A DNA stretch of 64,000 nucleotides from OMIW01 sp044235645 (GCA_044235645.1 JBIIHQ010000008.1:91018-155017), one strand, 5' to 3'; shown: positions 17,327 through 26,699, counted from the first letter of the stretch. Notes: generated by a model not told the origin, from the letters alone. Made by a program: numbers and translations.

Positions 17327-18175
17327 CTACGCCGCGACCGCTTCGCTTCCGTCCACTTTTGAGCCCCTCCCACTCCGCGGCCGCCGTCGGCGTATTTCTC
17401 GACGCTCGAAAGAATCGGCCCCCGCCTCCTCGGCTGCCTCAGGCACAATACGCGATAGTTCATCTCCGAGAGAATTGCGAAGGTCGTGATAAAGATTCTC
17501 AAGAGCCCGCTTCTTCACCCGACTGATGTGACAGCGGCTGTAGCCCAGATTGTCGGCGATATCGAGCAGCTGCTCCTCCGCGAGAAAAATTCGACTTATC
17601 ACTTCGCGCTCGAGGGGGTCCAATCGGTCAAACGCATCAGCGCTGATAGTGGCGAGCTCTTTCCTGAATAATTCTTCGTCGGGGGATGAGAGGTCGTTGT
17701 TAAAGAGTGCCCGAGCAACCTCCGCAGCGTTCACTGTTCGCCCCGGAGTCGCTCCATCATCAAGATAGTCGTTCGCATCTGCGCCAAGAAGGGAATAGGC
17801 GGTTACCGATCCCGCAACGGCTCGGATCAAGTTACCCCTTAAGTGAAAAAACATGAAGGTCATGAAGCTAGCCCCTTTCTCCGGGCTGAACCGTTGAACC
17901 GCCTCACAAAGCGACAGGTCAACGATGCTGTCTACCTCCCCTATATCGAGGCGAGCATGCCACCGTCTGAGAATGCTTCGGGCCAACTTGCGCGCCTTAT
18001 TGCGGTACCCCACCACAAGTTCTAAGCGCTCTCGACGGGTTGTTCCCGCCCCCTTTTTTACAGAGCGGCCCAGGTCACGATTTACCCGTCCCCCTTGTCT
18101 CCCCTGGATCGTATTGCAATCCCGATCCGCTGTTAAGCTCTCTGAATCCTTCCTCTTAACGGTCACACTACCCAT
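17327..18175 (-). CDS. Sigma-70 family RNA polymerase sigma factor
   Basis: The 282-residue protein has a basic N-terminal tail. A sigma region 2 follows at about residues 65-125 (IVDLSLCEAVQRFSPEKG, then FMTFMFFHLRGNLIRA, the -10 recognition helix). Region 4 lies at about 190-245 (LDPLEREVISRIF, then LLDIADNLGYSRCHISRVKK, a helix-turn-helix). A very acidic-to-basic C-terminal tail (RREIRRRRPRSGRG) follows. Layout and size fit the FliA/SigB/WhiG type of alternative sigma factor. Target promoters are unknown. It is divergent from a second sigma-like gene 508 bases away, and the pair may cross-regulate. Confidence 0.8.
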   Translation of the reverse strand: MGSVTVKRKDSESLTADRDCNTIQGRQGGRVNRDLGRSVKKGAGTTRRERLELVVGYRNKARKLARSILRRWHARLDIGEVDSIVDLSLCEAVQRFSPEKGASFMTFMFFHLRGNLIRAVAGSVTAYSLLGADANDYLDDGATPGRTVNAAEVARALFNNDLSSPDEELFRKELATISADAFDRLDPLEREVISRIFLAEEQLLDIADNLGYSRCHISRVKKRALENLYHDLRNSLGDELSRIVPEAAEEAGADSFERREIRRRRPRSGRGSKVDGSEAVAA

Positions 18176-18683
18176 GATAACTCCCTCGAAAGTGAAGTTT
18201 TAACCTTGCCCTTCGCTTCTTTACCTTCCTGCCATCCTGGCTGCAGATGCCGTTCTGCACCGCATCCCCGACCCCAAACCCGCCCTATCTTTAAACCCTT
18301 CCTTCCTTTCCTGGCACTCCTCTCAACGGCATAAAACGAACTGAGATTAAGCTATTTTCAAGTATCGTTTTAAATAATCACACTATCGTCAAGTGGCGGA
18401 CACGGGGCCTCCTAACCCCATATCCGAGCCTCGACCAGAAACGGTTCACTTTTTTTTTCACTTATTCCGATATTCTTTTTGGGGCTGGACAAGCGAGGAG
18501 GCGAATTAACTCGTGATGTGGCTGGCAGTGTGATTGGTCATTCGCTCTTTTCCCCTTGAATTAACTAGCCTATATTTCAATAAATTGTCGCCGACCAAGG
18601 TCGACTGTAATCCGGAATAGCGAGGTCCATCTGATTACTATATTTGATAAATTGTCCAAAACCTGGCTTCTTCAGAGCTTATC
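18176..18683. other. AT-rich intergenic region between two divergent sigma-like genes
   Basis: 508 bases, clearly more AT-rich than the neighbourhood, with stretches such as TTTTAAATAATC near 18370, a run of nine T at 18450 and TATATTTCAATAAATT near 18571. It must carry promoters for both divergent genes. Only one candidate, at 18556, is listed. No frame of note. Confidence 0.6.
18556..18584 (+). promoter_or_regulatory. Possible sigma-70 promoter
   Basis: TTGAAT (18556-18561) and AATAAA (18579-18584) are 17 bases apart in AT-rich DNA about 100 bases before the sigma-like gene at 18684. The -10 match is weak. Listed as a candidate only. Confidence 0.25.
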
Positions 18684-19502
18684 TTGACCAACGACCCATC
18701 ATCAGAAGATTCTCCCTCGCCGATAAACACCCCCTCCATAGAGGAGGCAAATGCTCTTGCGGTTGAGCACACGGGTTGGGCGGAGAGTATTGCCCGATCC
18801 GTAGCTCGAGCTTGGGGGCTGGATTGGCAAGACGATGGACTCGATGGCGCTGCGATGGAGGCACTTCTTTTTTGCGCCCGTCGCTTCGATCACACCCGAG
18901 GGGTCCCTTTTCGAGGTTACGCTCGAAGGCGAATACATGAAGCTGCTTCGGAACAAGCGCGTCGGTCGAAGGGATGGCGACGAAGCACCGACAATACGAA
19001 CTCCATCGATGACCGAGCACGGGAGATCTCACATGAGCTGCTTGGAATCTTCCCAGAGCTCCGTGCCGGGCAGTTTGGAGACAACCTCGATTCGGGAGAG
19101 ATTTTTAACCGCGCATCAATTCGAGAAATGTTAATGGGCGCTGCCCTCCTCGCCACCAAGCATGATGTCGAGGAGTTATCGATGGAGGATGCCGTCGATG
19201 TGAGACGGCTCGTGAGGGGTATCGTAGTGCTCGAGCCGGTCCACCAAGCAATTGTGTGGAAAGTTTACTGGGAGGGCACCTCCCTCCGCGGGTTGGCGGA
19301 TGAATGGGATATCGATGGGCTCAACATTATTCGCGAGCACAAGATGATACTCGAACATCTGTGTCGCATGATGCAGGCGGGTAAGCAACCTTTGACCCGC
19401 CCCAAAATAAGGCCCGGGCTTCGCACCCTCGCGGAAGGGATTAAGCGAAACGGCTTTATCAGTCCATTTTCCTCATTGTTACCCTCAGGGACCTCACCAT
19501 GA
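18684..19502 (+). CDS. Divergent sigma-70-like protein
   Basis: The 272-residue protein begins at a TTG. No ATG gives a better N-terminus, and the ribosome site is poor. Region 2 features are at about residues 50-95 (GLDGAAMEALLFCARRFD, then VPFRGYARRRIHEAA). A weaker region 4 is at about 180-230 (VLEPVHQAIVWKVYWEG, then LRGLADEWDIDGLNIIRE, a helix-turn-helix with a shortened turn). The basic C-terminus resembles other sigma tails. The core is recognisably homologous to the divergent sigma gene at 17327 but more degenerate, so it may be a low-activity or specialised sigma factor. The stop overlaps the next start as ATGA. Confidence 0.65.
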   Translation: MTNDPSSEDSPSPINTPSIEEANALAVEHTGWAESIARSVARAWGLDWQDDGLDGAAMEALLFCARRFDHTRGVPFRGYARRRIHEAASEQARRSKGWRRSTDNTNSIDDRAREISHELLGIFPELRAGQFGDNLDSGEIFNRASIREMLMGAALLATKHDVEELSMEDAVDVRRLVRGIVVLEPVHQAIVWKVYWEGTSLRGLADEWDIDGLNIIREHKMILEHLCRMMQAGKQPLTRPKIRPGLRTLAEGIKRNGFISPFSSLLPSGTSP

Positions 19503-19927
19503 ATGAACGACGCAAAACGGGAAAAGTTGACAGGATAGGTCCCACCAAAGCTACTCGGCCAACGGAAGCAACGCAGAGAATTGCTCCCGCTGATGCCGTT
19601 CGATCAGTTGATGCTGTGCGGCCGACGGCAGGAGTTGAGGGGGTGAATCGTGTTGGTAATGTTACTTCGACCGATGCGATGGGTCGTGCTATTACCCGAG
19701 CGCAGCGTGATCGACTTATGGGTATGATCAAGGAGGAGGCGGACAAGCTTTTTGCGACAGGGATGATTCCCTCAACTCAAAGGGAGGTCATCAAACGTGC
19801 TGTCATGATGGCGATTGACTCGTCGATTATCGTTGAAGAAACTCCCGACTCCTCACATGAACGAACCGAACCAGCGGTGAATGCAGATCACGTTGTCACA
19901 GATGGGTCAGACCCTCAGGATCCCTAG
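19499..19927 (+). CDS. Small unknown protein coupled to the sigma-like gene
   Basis: The 142-residue protein starts inside the stop of the upstream gene (ATGA at 19499-19502), a strong sign of translational coupling. The first 60 residues are low-complexity (Thr/Ala/Val/Arg, with repeated AxRPTx and xDAVRx units). The middle (about 62-115) is predicted helical with REVIKRAVMMAIDSS. The C-terminus is acidic and Ser-rich. No family recognised. By position an anti-sigma or co-regulator role is conceivable, but nothing in the sequence shows it. Confidence 0.6.
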   Translation: MNERRKTGKVDRIGPTKATRPTEATQRIAPADAVRSVDAVRPTAGVEGVNRVGNVTSTDAMGRAITRAQRDRLMGMIKEEADKLFATGMIPSTQREVIKRAVMMAIDSSIIVEETPDSSHERTEPAVNADHVVTDGSDPQDP

Positions 19928-20274
19928 CGGGGTGGTGAACAGTGTCTTCTTCGGTCCATTTGGCTTACATGATTTAACTCCAGCCCCGCATAGAATCGGG
20001 ACGTCTCGAGGCTAAACTCCGTCGTGAACTATAGCCTCGCCTGTGCACACCTCCGACAACGACGTTTCAGCGCCCCGATTGATAACCACCGGCTGCTCCC
20101 CCGCCAACTCCCGTTGATTACTCTGACCTCCGCTCTCGACGACGGACCTCTGTTCCGCGTACCCTATCTTCGACCCCCTCTTTTCATCATGTCCGAGACA
20201 TGGGAAAAAGAGTAAGGTAGAGAGCTGTGGCTCTGTCGGACCAATTCAATCGGAGGTGGTATTCTTACCGCAGT
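19928..20274. other. Intergenic region upstream of gspL, with an inverted repeat
   Basis: 347 bases. An 8-bp perfect inverted repeat CGAGGCTA (20007-20014) and TAGCCTCG (20032-20039) encloses a 17-base loop. No T-run follows, so it is not a typical terminator and could instead be an operator or mRNA structure. GGAGGT at 20252 lies 17 bases before the gspL ATG, further than ideal. Confidence 0.45.
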
Positions 20275-21765
20275 ATGAACGAATACGTTTTTAGCATTGA
20301 CCTCTCCTCTACCCCCTCTGCGGTCATCATCGGATACCTTCAGGATGGTGAGCTTCATATCACCGAGTCCGAAGCCCTTGATCTTTCCCCTCTCCTTCCT
20401 CGATGTGGTCAAGAAAGCGCTGATCACGATTCTCTCGGAGGAAACAACTCGGCACACGCCGGTCTGTTGCGGTTGCGGGAGTTGGCTGCTATTGCGGAAA
20501 AACGGCTCGCCACCTCAATCGTCGTCGCTCCCCCTCCTCACCTCCTCACCGTAAATCTCTCCGTTCCTCCCGCAAAACGGGAGGAACGGAGAAAAGCGAT
20601 TACCCTCCTTCTCGAAGATACCCTCCCGTTTGATCCGGAGGAGTACCTCTTTGATTGGTATGCTCTCGCCAACTCTAGGGCCGATGAACTGAGGGCAGGC
20701 GAGGGAGTACCCCCGGGGCGCGCTCTTCAGGATCATCACATAGCAGGGGCTCCTCATCTTTTCGTTCGACGCCTCATTGATGGGTGTCGAACCGCGAGCT
20801 TCGAGCCTCATTTCATTGTTCCTCCATCAGCGGCTCTCTGCGGCGCTCTTGCTGATATCCCCGAGAGTCGCTCACCGCAGATCCTCCTTCACACCACCTC
20901 TCAGGGCCTGTGCCAACTCCTTACCCTCTCTGGAACACCCGTCTTTCAACGATTTATTCCCTCATGCCTCCCCTCCGATCATCAGCGCATCGCCCGAGAG
21001 ACCACAGCGCTCTCGCTGTGGGCGGAGCAGCACTTTGGCGTGCGCGCGCGGGCCGTGTATGCCTTTGGAGAGGAGAAAGAAACGGAGAAGTCGCCAGCAG
21101 ATACTGAACGATTAACATCGCCGAATCAGACCAATCGTTCCCTTGCCGAGCTCGCAGCAATTGCCTTTCTCAACCGAAAGACAAGGGTATTTCTCACGAA
21201 TCTCCGATCAGGCCCCCTCGCAATCAACCCCCTCGTTCAGCGTGCGTTCCAACACTTGCCCTCTGTCTCGCTCTCCGTCCTCCTCGCGACCGGAGTACTC
21301 GCTCTCTACATCTTTGGTATCTCTGTCATTCGGGGACACAAGATTGTCGCTCTCCAGGATGAATTATTTGCCAAGATCTCCGCGGTCATCCCTGGAGGAA
21401 AAATAACCCCGGGGGGAGAGGTTCAGGCTTTAAAGACGGAGAATACCGCCCTTAACCGACAGCTATCCGACCTGAGCTCGGCGATTACAGTCTCACCTAT
21501 CGATGCCCTGACGACCATTTTTCGTGACTTCCCAGATTCAAATAGGATATCGCTAACCTCCCTTGAGCTAAATGGCAAGGCGGTCCGAATCAAAGGTTTT
21601 TCCCAAGACTACGCCGAAATTGAAAAGCTGGAGAGTTTACTGAGAAAGAGACAAACAAAAAACCATAAACAGATTTACTGTCGGATAAAGAAGGAGCTTC
21701 CTCCCTCAGTACGTTCCGACAAAGTCGCCTTTCGATTTGAACTTCGGATATGCAGCGTCGACTAA
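20275..21765 (+). CDS. gspL: Type II secretion system protein L (GspL-like)
   Basis: GspL is an inner-membrane platform protein linking the GspE ATPase to the pseudopilus machinery. The 496-residue protein has an actin-fold-like cytoplasmic domain starting IDLSSTPSAVIIGYL, a region LEDTLPFDPEEYLFDW typical of GspL, one membrane helix at about 344-366 (SVLLATGVLALYIFG), a coiled stretch, and a small ferredoxin-like periplasmic domain. The Met at 20275 is preferred over a GTG at 20227 because it gives the canonical MNEYVFSIDLS start. gspM follows with a 16-base overlap. The other gsp genes (C-K, D, E, F) are not in the window. Confidence 0.75.
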   Translation: MNEYVFSIDLSSTPSAVIIGYLQDGELHITESEALDLSPLLPRCGQESADHDSLGGNNSAHAGLLRLRELAAIAEKRLATSIVVAPPPHLLTVNLSVPPAKREERRKAITLLLEDTLPFDPEEYLFDWYALANSRADELRAGEGVPPGRALQDHHIAGAPHLFVRRLIDGCRTASFEPHFIVPPSAALCGALADIPESRSPQILLHTTSQGLCQLLTLSGTPVFQRFIPSCLPSDHQRIARETTALSLWAEQHFGVRARAVYAFGEEKETEKSPADTERLTSPNQTNRSLAELAAIAFLNRKTRVFLTNLRSGPLAINPLVQRAFQHLPSVSLSVLLATGVLALYIFGISVIRGHKIVALQDELFAKISAVIPGGKITPGGEVQALKTENTALNRQLSDLSSAITVSPIDALTTIFRDFPDSNRISLTSLELNGKAVRIKGFSQDYAEIEKLESLLRKRQTKNHKQIYCRIKKELPPSVRSDKVAFRFELRICSVD

Positions 21766-22379
21766 CATCTTCCTCTCTCATTTCAACAATTCGCAATCGT
21801 CGGGAAATTCTCCTTGCTCCCATCCGCGCATGGATTGCTCAGAGAACGCAGCAAGAGCGACTTACTCTCGCTGGCGGGGCAATCATTATTGCTCTCATCA
21901 TACTTTTTTTCGGCGTGACGGCCCTCTATGAGGGGTGGGAAGCTCAGGCCTACCGCTATGAGACCACCGTTACCGCAATCCGCGACGCAGAAGACCAGCT
22001 TAAAACCCATCAGACGCTTCTTGCCCAGCGGCGGGAGGTTGAGCACTTTTTTCGACGAGTTGACGACCACCAGAATCCCCTCTCACTCCTTGAAACCCTC
22101 TTTAAAGCCAATCTCGGCGAGGATGCACGACCACGGATCACAGAAACTGGATCGAAAAACTTCGGCCAGCACTTTCGCCAGACCACCTTTCGAATCTCGG
22201 ATCTGTCGATGACATCTCTGGAAAAGTTACTGACGGTCGTCAACGCCCTGACAAACGGGAAGGCCCCCTTTCTTGTCACCCACCTATCGATTGACAAAAA
22301 CGAATCGGGGGGCAAACTCGATGTCAAACTAGATGTCAGTACCGTATCAAAAGGTCAAGTTCCAGTGGAGAAGGATTAG
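21750..22379 (+). CDS. gspM: Type II secretion system protein M (GspM-like)
   Basis: The 209-residue bitopic protein has a cytoplasmic N-terminus of about 40 residues rich in Arg, one membrane helix at about 41-60 (LAGGAIIIALIILFFGV), a coiled-coil stretch to about 110, and a small periplasmic domain. The Q-R-T-x-x-E-R just before the helix is typical of GspM, which pairs with GspL. It overlaps gspL by 16 bases and ends TAG, whose G is the first base of the gspN GTG start. Sequence conservation in this family is low, so the call leans on size, topology and position. Confidence 0.7.
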   Translation: MQRRLTSSSLISTIRNRREILLAPIRAWIAQRTQQERLTLAGGAIIIALIILFFGVTALYEGWEAQAYRYETTVTAIRDAEDQLKTHQTLLAQRREVEHFFRRVDDHQNPLSLLETLFKANLGEDARPRITETGSKNFGQHFRQTTFRISDLSMTSLEKLLTVVNALTNGKAPFLVTHLSIDKNESGGKLDVKLDVSTVSKGQVPVEKD

Positions 22380-23467
22380 TGGAGCAAGCCATTTCGGTCA
22401 ATAGAAGTGAGGGCTCATCGGCAGGAAACCCATGGTCAGTACCGTCCTCGGCTCCCGAGTTTCCCAAAAAACAGGGAAGGCGTGTAGTTCGGGCTTTTTT
22501 GGGGCTCATTTTGCTCCTGATCGGGGGGATCTCGGTCGGATTACGGCCCCTTGTTGAATATGGTGGAGAGGTAGCTCGCAGAGTTCTCGGTGCTCATCAG
22601 ATTTACCTTTCGTACGACTCAATCACCCCGTCAGGGATTGGTCTAAAACTCACCGGGGTTTCAATACGCATTCCTCCTTATAGCGTTATTGAGCAGCTCG
22701 ATGAGCTTTCAGCAACCTTTGACCTGTGGCAGCTCATTCGCCTCTCTCCCACGGTCACGGTTAGTGCTCGCGGACTCGGGGGCTCCGCTATCGCCTCGAT
22801 GAATCTTCATTTGAAAAGCGCGCCGACAATATCACGATTGGTCATTGATCGAATCGCGTTACGACGCTCGACAACCCTCACGCCGTTTGGGTTAAGCAAC
22901 GGAACTCTCGCCGGAGAAGTGACTCAAACTGCTGACTCTTCCATTCTTCTCCCTTCAGAAGATAGTTCGTTAACCTCTGCCGAGAAATTCCAACCCGCAA
23001 GCGATGTATTATCCTCCCCTCACTTTATTTTTTCGCTTAAGGTTGAGGAGCTCGAGAAGGGATCCCCTTCTGAGATATTCATACCCCCATTGATTCGAAA
23101 GAGTGTCATTATTCCAGGTCTTGCTCTCGGAGAATCGGTTACTGTACCGGCGATTCCTCCGACCACATTTGCAATCGACTTGGTTGTCGGCAAGTCGAAT
23201 TCGATCGTGAAGAGAGCATCGCTCCACTCCTCAGGTGTGGAGATCTCAGGTCAAGGGGAGGTACCGATGGGAAGTGGCGGTATCGCTTCGATTGGCTTAA
23301 CGAAAAAAATAGAGCTCTCAGGGAAAGTAAGAGTGAACAAAATGATGGCGACCCTCGCCTCCTTTGTTCTCCGCCCTCCGGTGGGGGAGGGAACCCTCAT
23401 CGCGGATACTCCCATGTCGTTTGAGGTGAAGGGGGTACCTCTGCGGCCTCGGATCGCAGTTCGCTAA
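22379..23467 (+). CDS. gspN: GspN-like type II secretion protein
   Basis: The 362-residue protein has a Pro/Ser-rich cytoplasmic head, one membrane helix at about 38-57 (FLGLILLLIGGISVGL), and a long periplasmic beta-rich region built of repeated strands (SGIGLKLTGVSIRIP and later similar). This matches the long GspN/AsmA-like proteins found with gspL and gspM in deltaproteobacteria-type systems. The GTG start at 22379 overlaps the gspM stop. It ends the operon. Proposed role: a periplasmic accessory of type II secretion, with function not settled in the family. Confidence 0.65.
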   Translation: MEQAISVNRSEGSSAGNPWSVPSSAPEFPKKQGRRVVRAFLGLILLLIGGISVGLRPLVEYGGEVARRVLGAHQIYLSYDSITPSGIGLKLTGVSIRIPPYSVIEQLDELSATFDLWQLIRLSPTVTVSARGLGGSAIASMNLHLKSAPTISRLVIDRIALRRSTTLTPFGLSNGTLAGEVTQTADSSILLPSEDSSLTSAEKFQPASDVLSSPHFIFSLKVEELEKGSPSEIFIPPLIRKSVIIPGLALGESVTVPAIPPTTFAIDLVVGKSNSIVKRASLHSSGVEISGQGEVPMGSGGIASIGLTKKIELSGKVRVNKMMATLASFVLRPPVGEGTLIADTPMSFEVKGVPLRPRIAVR

Positions 23468-23502
23468 AAAACCAGTTCAACAAGAGCATCGCCCGCCTTG
23501 CA

Positions 23503-23553
23503 AAAAAGAGAGGGGCCGTCGCAGGAGGTATTACCCTACCACGAACGGCCCCG
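23503..23553 (-). terminator. Rho-independent terminator for the gene at 23573
   Basis: On the minus strand GGGGCCGT (23553-23546) and ACGGCCCC (23520-23513) pair, followed by TCTCTTTTTT (to 23503). It lies 20 bases past the stop of the minus-strand gene. There is no T-run on the plus strand, so it is less likely to end gspN. Confidence 0.8.
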
Positions 23554-23572
23554 AATCAAGTCCTCCTTGATG

Positions 23573-24016
23573 TCAGACCCCTAATGAAATGCGGTTGGCT
23601 AATCCGCCCGCTTTTTCGGCAGGAACAGGGATAGTCCACCATCTAACGCGCCCCTCGACAACGTCAAGGAAGGTCAGCCGGGCCACAACGAGGGGGCCGG
23701 ATTTAAACAATCCCGGCGAGAAGGCCAGTTTGGCGGCTTGACCCCCCGTGGGAATGAAGCAAATCACCCCTGACTGTCCGGGCAGCACTTTGATACCTGT
23801 CCTCTCAGACACCCCAATGTATACAAGCCACTTGGTTCTCGGGAGTCGATAATCGCCGTAGGGCAACTCGATTCCTGCGGCAGCGAGCAACCGCAATCCG
23901 CCGAGAAAGCGGTCCTGCAAAAGGGCCACCTTCGACCTCGGGACGGTCGATTCAACCTTGAACATTTCGTCAACCTTAAACCCTGAGATAGTAGCGCAAA
24001 AGCCAAGAAAAATCAA
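23573..24016 (-). CDS. Unknown protein
   Basis: The 147-residue protein mixes hydrophobic and charged segments, with no clear signal peptide: the first 12 residues are hydrophobic but too short. Its middle (LPGQSGVICFIPTGGQAAKL) and end (VEGRVRWWTIPVPAEKAGG) look like a beta-rich domain. A Met about 18 residues in (MFKVESTV) is an alternative start. It follows a lipoprotein gene at 24107 on the same strand after 90 bases and ends at a good terminator, so the two may be one transcript. Family not recognised. Confidence 0.55.
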   Translation of the reverse strand: MIFLGFCATISGFKVDEMFKVESTVPRSKVALLQDRFLGGLRLLAAAGIELPYGDYRLPRTKWLVYIGVSERTGIKVLPGQSGVICFIPTGGQAAKLAFSPGLFKSGPLVVARLTFLDVVEGRVRWWTIPVPAEKAGGLANRISLGV

Positions 24017-24106
24017 ACCTTGGCAGTAGTATGAGATGAGTGGACCTTGGCGCCGATCCTCGCTCTTTCGGTTTTTCGGCTCAGGTTAACGGTCAGCGAT
24101 TCTACC

Positions 24107-24658
24107 CTATCCGATCCATCGATACGATCGAACGACCTGTTGAAATCCTGGCACCTCCGATTCCAGCAGTTCCGGCCGGCGTGAGCTGAAACCAATAATG
24201 CCGACATAACTACCCTCATCAACAAACGCAACAATCGACCGATTCCCGAAACTATCCCCTTCAAGGAAGGTCACCCACGCTTTTTTCTTTGAACCCGGTA
24301 TCGGAACTTCTTCTCCTTCTGCGGCTAGAATAAAGGGATGAAGATAGCGGAGATGTTCGATATCGCTCGCAACAAACGCAGCAAGAGGCTCTCGAGGAGA
24401 TTTAGGGACTGCATGCGCGTACATCACTTCCTGTGCTGCTCGATCAGGGCGAGCGAATATCATCAACAAACTGCCGGGGGCCGTAACCGGTCGCCACGGA
24501 TCGGGAACCTCGACCGTGAAGCGACCCACCGAGTAGCAGAGCTGTTTTAGCTCGGCAATCCGCTCTGAAGTGGTCGGACTCAGCTCCCTTTGACCTTTTG
24601 ATACCGCGCATCCGAATAATACAATGAAAACCAAAAGACTTAACCGCCAAACCCTCAT
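24107..24658 (-). CDS. Predicted lipoprotein, unknown function
   Basis: The 183-residue protein starts with a classical lipoprotein signal peptide: MRVWR, a hydrophobic stretch LSLLVFIVLF, and the lipobox ending at Cys17 (LFGCAV). The mature part has FTVEVPDPWRPVTAPG followed by a mixed alpha/beta pattern with SFGNRSIVAFVDEGSYVGIIGF, like proteins that score as PsbP/DUF1795-like domains. It should be anchored in the inner or outer membrane on the periplasmic side. Residue 18 is Ala, not Asp, favouring outer-membrane sorting by the usual rule. Confidence 0.75.
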   Translation of the reverse strand: MRVWRLSLLVFIVLFGCAVSKGQRELSPTTSERIAELKQLCYSVGRFTVEVPDPWRPVTAPGSLLMIFARPDRAAQEVMYAHAVPKSPREPLAAFVASDIEHLRYLHPFILAAEGEEVPIPGSKKKAWVTFLEGDSFGNRSIVAFVDEGSYVGIIGFSSRRPELLESEVPGFQQVVRSYRWIG

Positions 24659-25045
24659 GGTATCTACCTCCTGTCCGTCGATGGGCCCAGTTTTTTGCCA
24701 CGAGGAAAACTTTTTGTCTCAACTCAGTGGCCTACATCTCTCAGAGCGCACGATTTTTCCCACCTCACGGACTTTTTCGGTGCACAAATTTCCATCCTGC
24801 TCCGACGCATCAGACTCAATATATCGATACGATGCTACATCCTCGATATCCGTTACGTGTGGGTGGCAGCCCGACTCCCTCCCCTCAACGGTCGACTCAC
24901 CCCGGATGAAGCTTGAGGAGAATTTTGGAACCCCATTTTCAACCGGTTTCCTCCCCTTGACTTCCCCCCGAGTGCCGTCCGGGGTAGACTCTCCTTCCCA
25001 GTAACTGTTCCGTGTAGAACCCCTCGACCAAGGAATAACTAACCC
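24659..25045. other. Intergenic, nothing recognised
   Basis: 387 bases between the divergent lipoprotein and rsmB genes. No conserved frame or RNA gene found. It probably holds both promoters. Confidence 0.5.
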
Positions 25046-26461
25046 TTGAAAATCGTTTCCCCCCGCGAGCGCGCATTCTCTATCCTTCATCAGGTGGAAA
25101 CCGAAGGGGCTTATTCTGACAAGCTCCTCGGTGCTCTTCACCGGGATACCGCCTTATCGGCGCGCGAGTGCTCATTCGTTACCCAGCTCGTAAAGGGGGT
25201 TCTTGAACGAAAAAACAAACTTGATACCATCCTGAATCGCTTTCTAGCCAAAGGCTTACCCTCCTTGCCAACCCGGATTCAAACGGTGCTTCGGCTTGGG
25301 GCCTACCAGCTTCTCGAGCTTGATAACGTCTCCCGCTCTCGTGCCGTATCAGATTCGGTCTCTCTGGCGAGGAAATGTGGACATGAAGGGACGGCACGAC
25401 TTGTAAACGCAGTGCTCAGAAGAGTCTCTGAGATTACACGCGAGGATCGTGCAGAGCGGGGAATACAAATTAATCTCGGAGAGATTAAGGACCAGGCAGA
25501 TGGCACCGAACCTCACCCTAAGGATACAACGATAGTCGCACTGGAGGATCAGGATTCTCTACCTCCCTGGATTCGGGATCGGATCACCCGTCAGTGGGGC
25601 TCAGATAAATATCGGCGGCTCCTGACTGCGTTCAACAATCCCCTTCCCCTTGCCCTACGGGCCAATATCCTGAGGATAACCGTCCGCGAACTCATGGATC
25701 TTCTCGCCACGGACGGCTGGGAGACCCGCCCATCTCGACTTTATCCGGCGTCGGTCGTCGTCGTATCTAAAACAAACGATAAAAAGCTTCATGAACTGAG
25801 GGCGTTCGAGCGGGGATTAATCTTTGTCCAGGATGAGGCCTCAGCGGCAGTCGTCCCAGTGCTGGACCCGCAGCCGGGGGAGCTAATAGTGGATTTGTGT
25901 GCGGCACCGGGAGGCAAAACGACTCTCATCGCAGAGTTGACGAACGATGCCTCCACCATCGTGGCGGTTGATCCCTCACCTCGTAAATTGCACTCATTAT
26001 CAGGCAACTGCGCTCGACTAGGCATCGCATCGGTGGCAACGGTTGCCGCCGATGGGTCCTCTCTGGTCCTCTCTCGCTCCGCCGACCGGATCCTCGTCGA
26101 TGCTCCGTGTTCCGGCCTCGGAGCTCTCGGCAAAAAGAAGGACATCAGGTGGCATCGACGTGAGGAGCAGCTAGGAGAGCTTATCGTCCTTCAGGAGGCT
26201 CTCTTGAGCAGGGCAATCGATCTCGTAAAACCGGGTGGTATAGTGGTGTACAGCACCTGTTCTATCGATCGAGCTGAGAACGAGGATGTGGTAACCGCCG
26301 TTCTCAAGCGCGCGCACGGGCTTGCCCACCTCTCCCCAATACCACCCCGCGCTGCTGTCGGGGAGCTGGGAATGGATGGGGCTTCGATGCGGATATGGCC
26401 TGATGAGCACGGCTCTACCGGGGCGTTTGTCTGTCGCATTCAGAAATGCACCCTCGTCTAG
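25046..26461 (+). CDS. rsmB: 16S rRNA (cytosine(967)-C5)-methyltransferase
   Basis: The 471-residue protein has an N-terminal NusB-like RNA-binding domain (SPRERAFSILHQVETEG onward, with AYQLLELDNVSRSRAVSDSV) and a C-terminal SAM-dependent methyltransferase. Catalytic motifs are DLCAAPGGKTTLIAE (SAM loop), VDAPCSGLGALGKKKDIRW (motif IV Cys) and VYSTCSIDRAENEDVV (motif VI Cys nucleophile). It methylates C967 of 16S rRNA. The start is a TTG at 25046, whose frame opens directly with the domain. A 6-bp stem TGGGGT/ACCCCA lies just after the stop but has no T-run. Confidence 0.92.
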   Translation: MKIVSPRERAFSILHQVETEGAYSDKLLGALHRDTALSARECSFVTQLVKGVLERKNKLDTILNRFLAKGLPSLPTRIQTVLRLGAYQLLELDNVSRSRAVSDSVSLARKCGHEGTARLVNAVLRRVSEITREDRAERGIQINLGEIKDQADGTEPHPKDTTIVALEDQDSLPPWIRDRITRQWGSDKYRRLLTAFNNPLPLALRANILRITVRELMDLLATDGWETRPSRLYPASVVVVSKTNDKKLHELRAFERGLIFVQDEASAAVVPVLDPQPGELIVDLCAAPGGKTTLIAELTNDASTIVAVDPSPRKLHSLSGNCARLGIASVATVAADGSSLVLSRSADRILVDAPCSGLGALGKKKDIRWHRREEQLGELIVLQEALLSRAIDLVKPGGIVVYSTCSIDRAENEDVVTAVLKRAHGLAHLSPIPPRAAVGELGMDGASMRIWPDEHGSTGAFVCRIQKCTLV

Positions 26462-26699
26462 GCTGGGGTATGTTTTGACCCCAAACTTCAAACCGCCATC
26501 TCGATTGCAACATCCTGCTATCTAGTCGCATCGATCTTCCACTATCCTCCTCGCACCAGTCAGGCCAGCATCCGCATCAAAACCGATGACGGTGAGCATT
26601 ATGTCGTGCAGACTGCCTTCTCAGCGTCCTCGAAATCTATGTTTACCCGTAACAACCACCGAAGCGCTCGGTCATAAAAGCAAGAAAGGGAGAGCTCAC

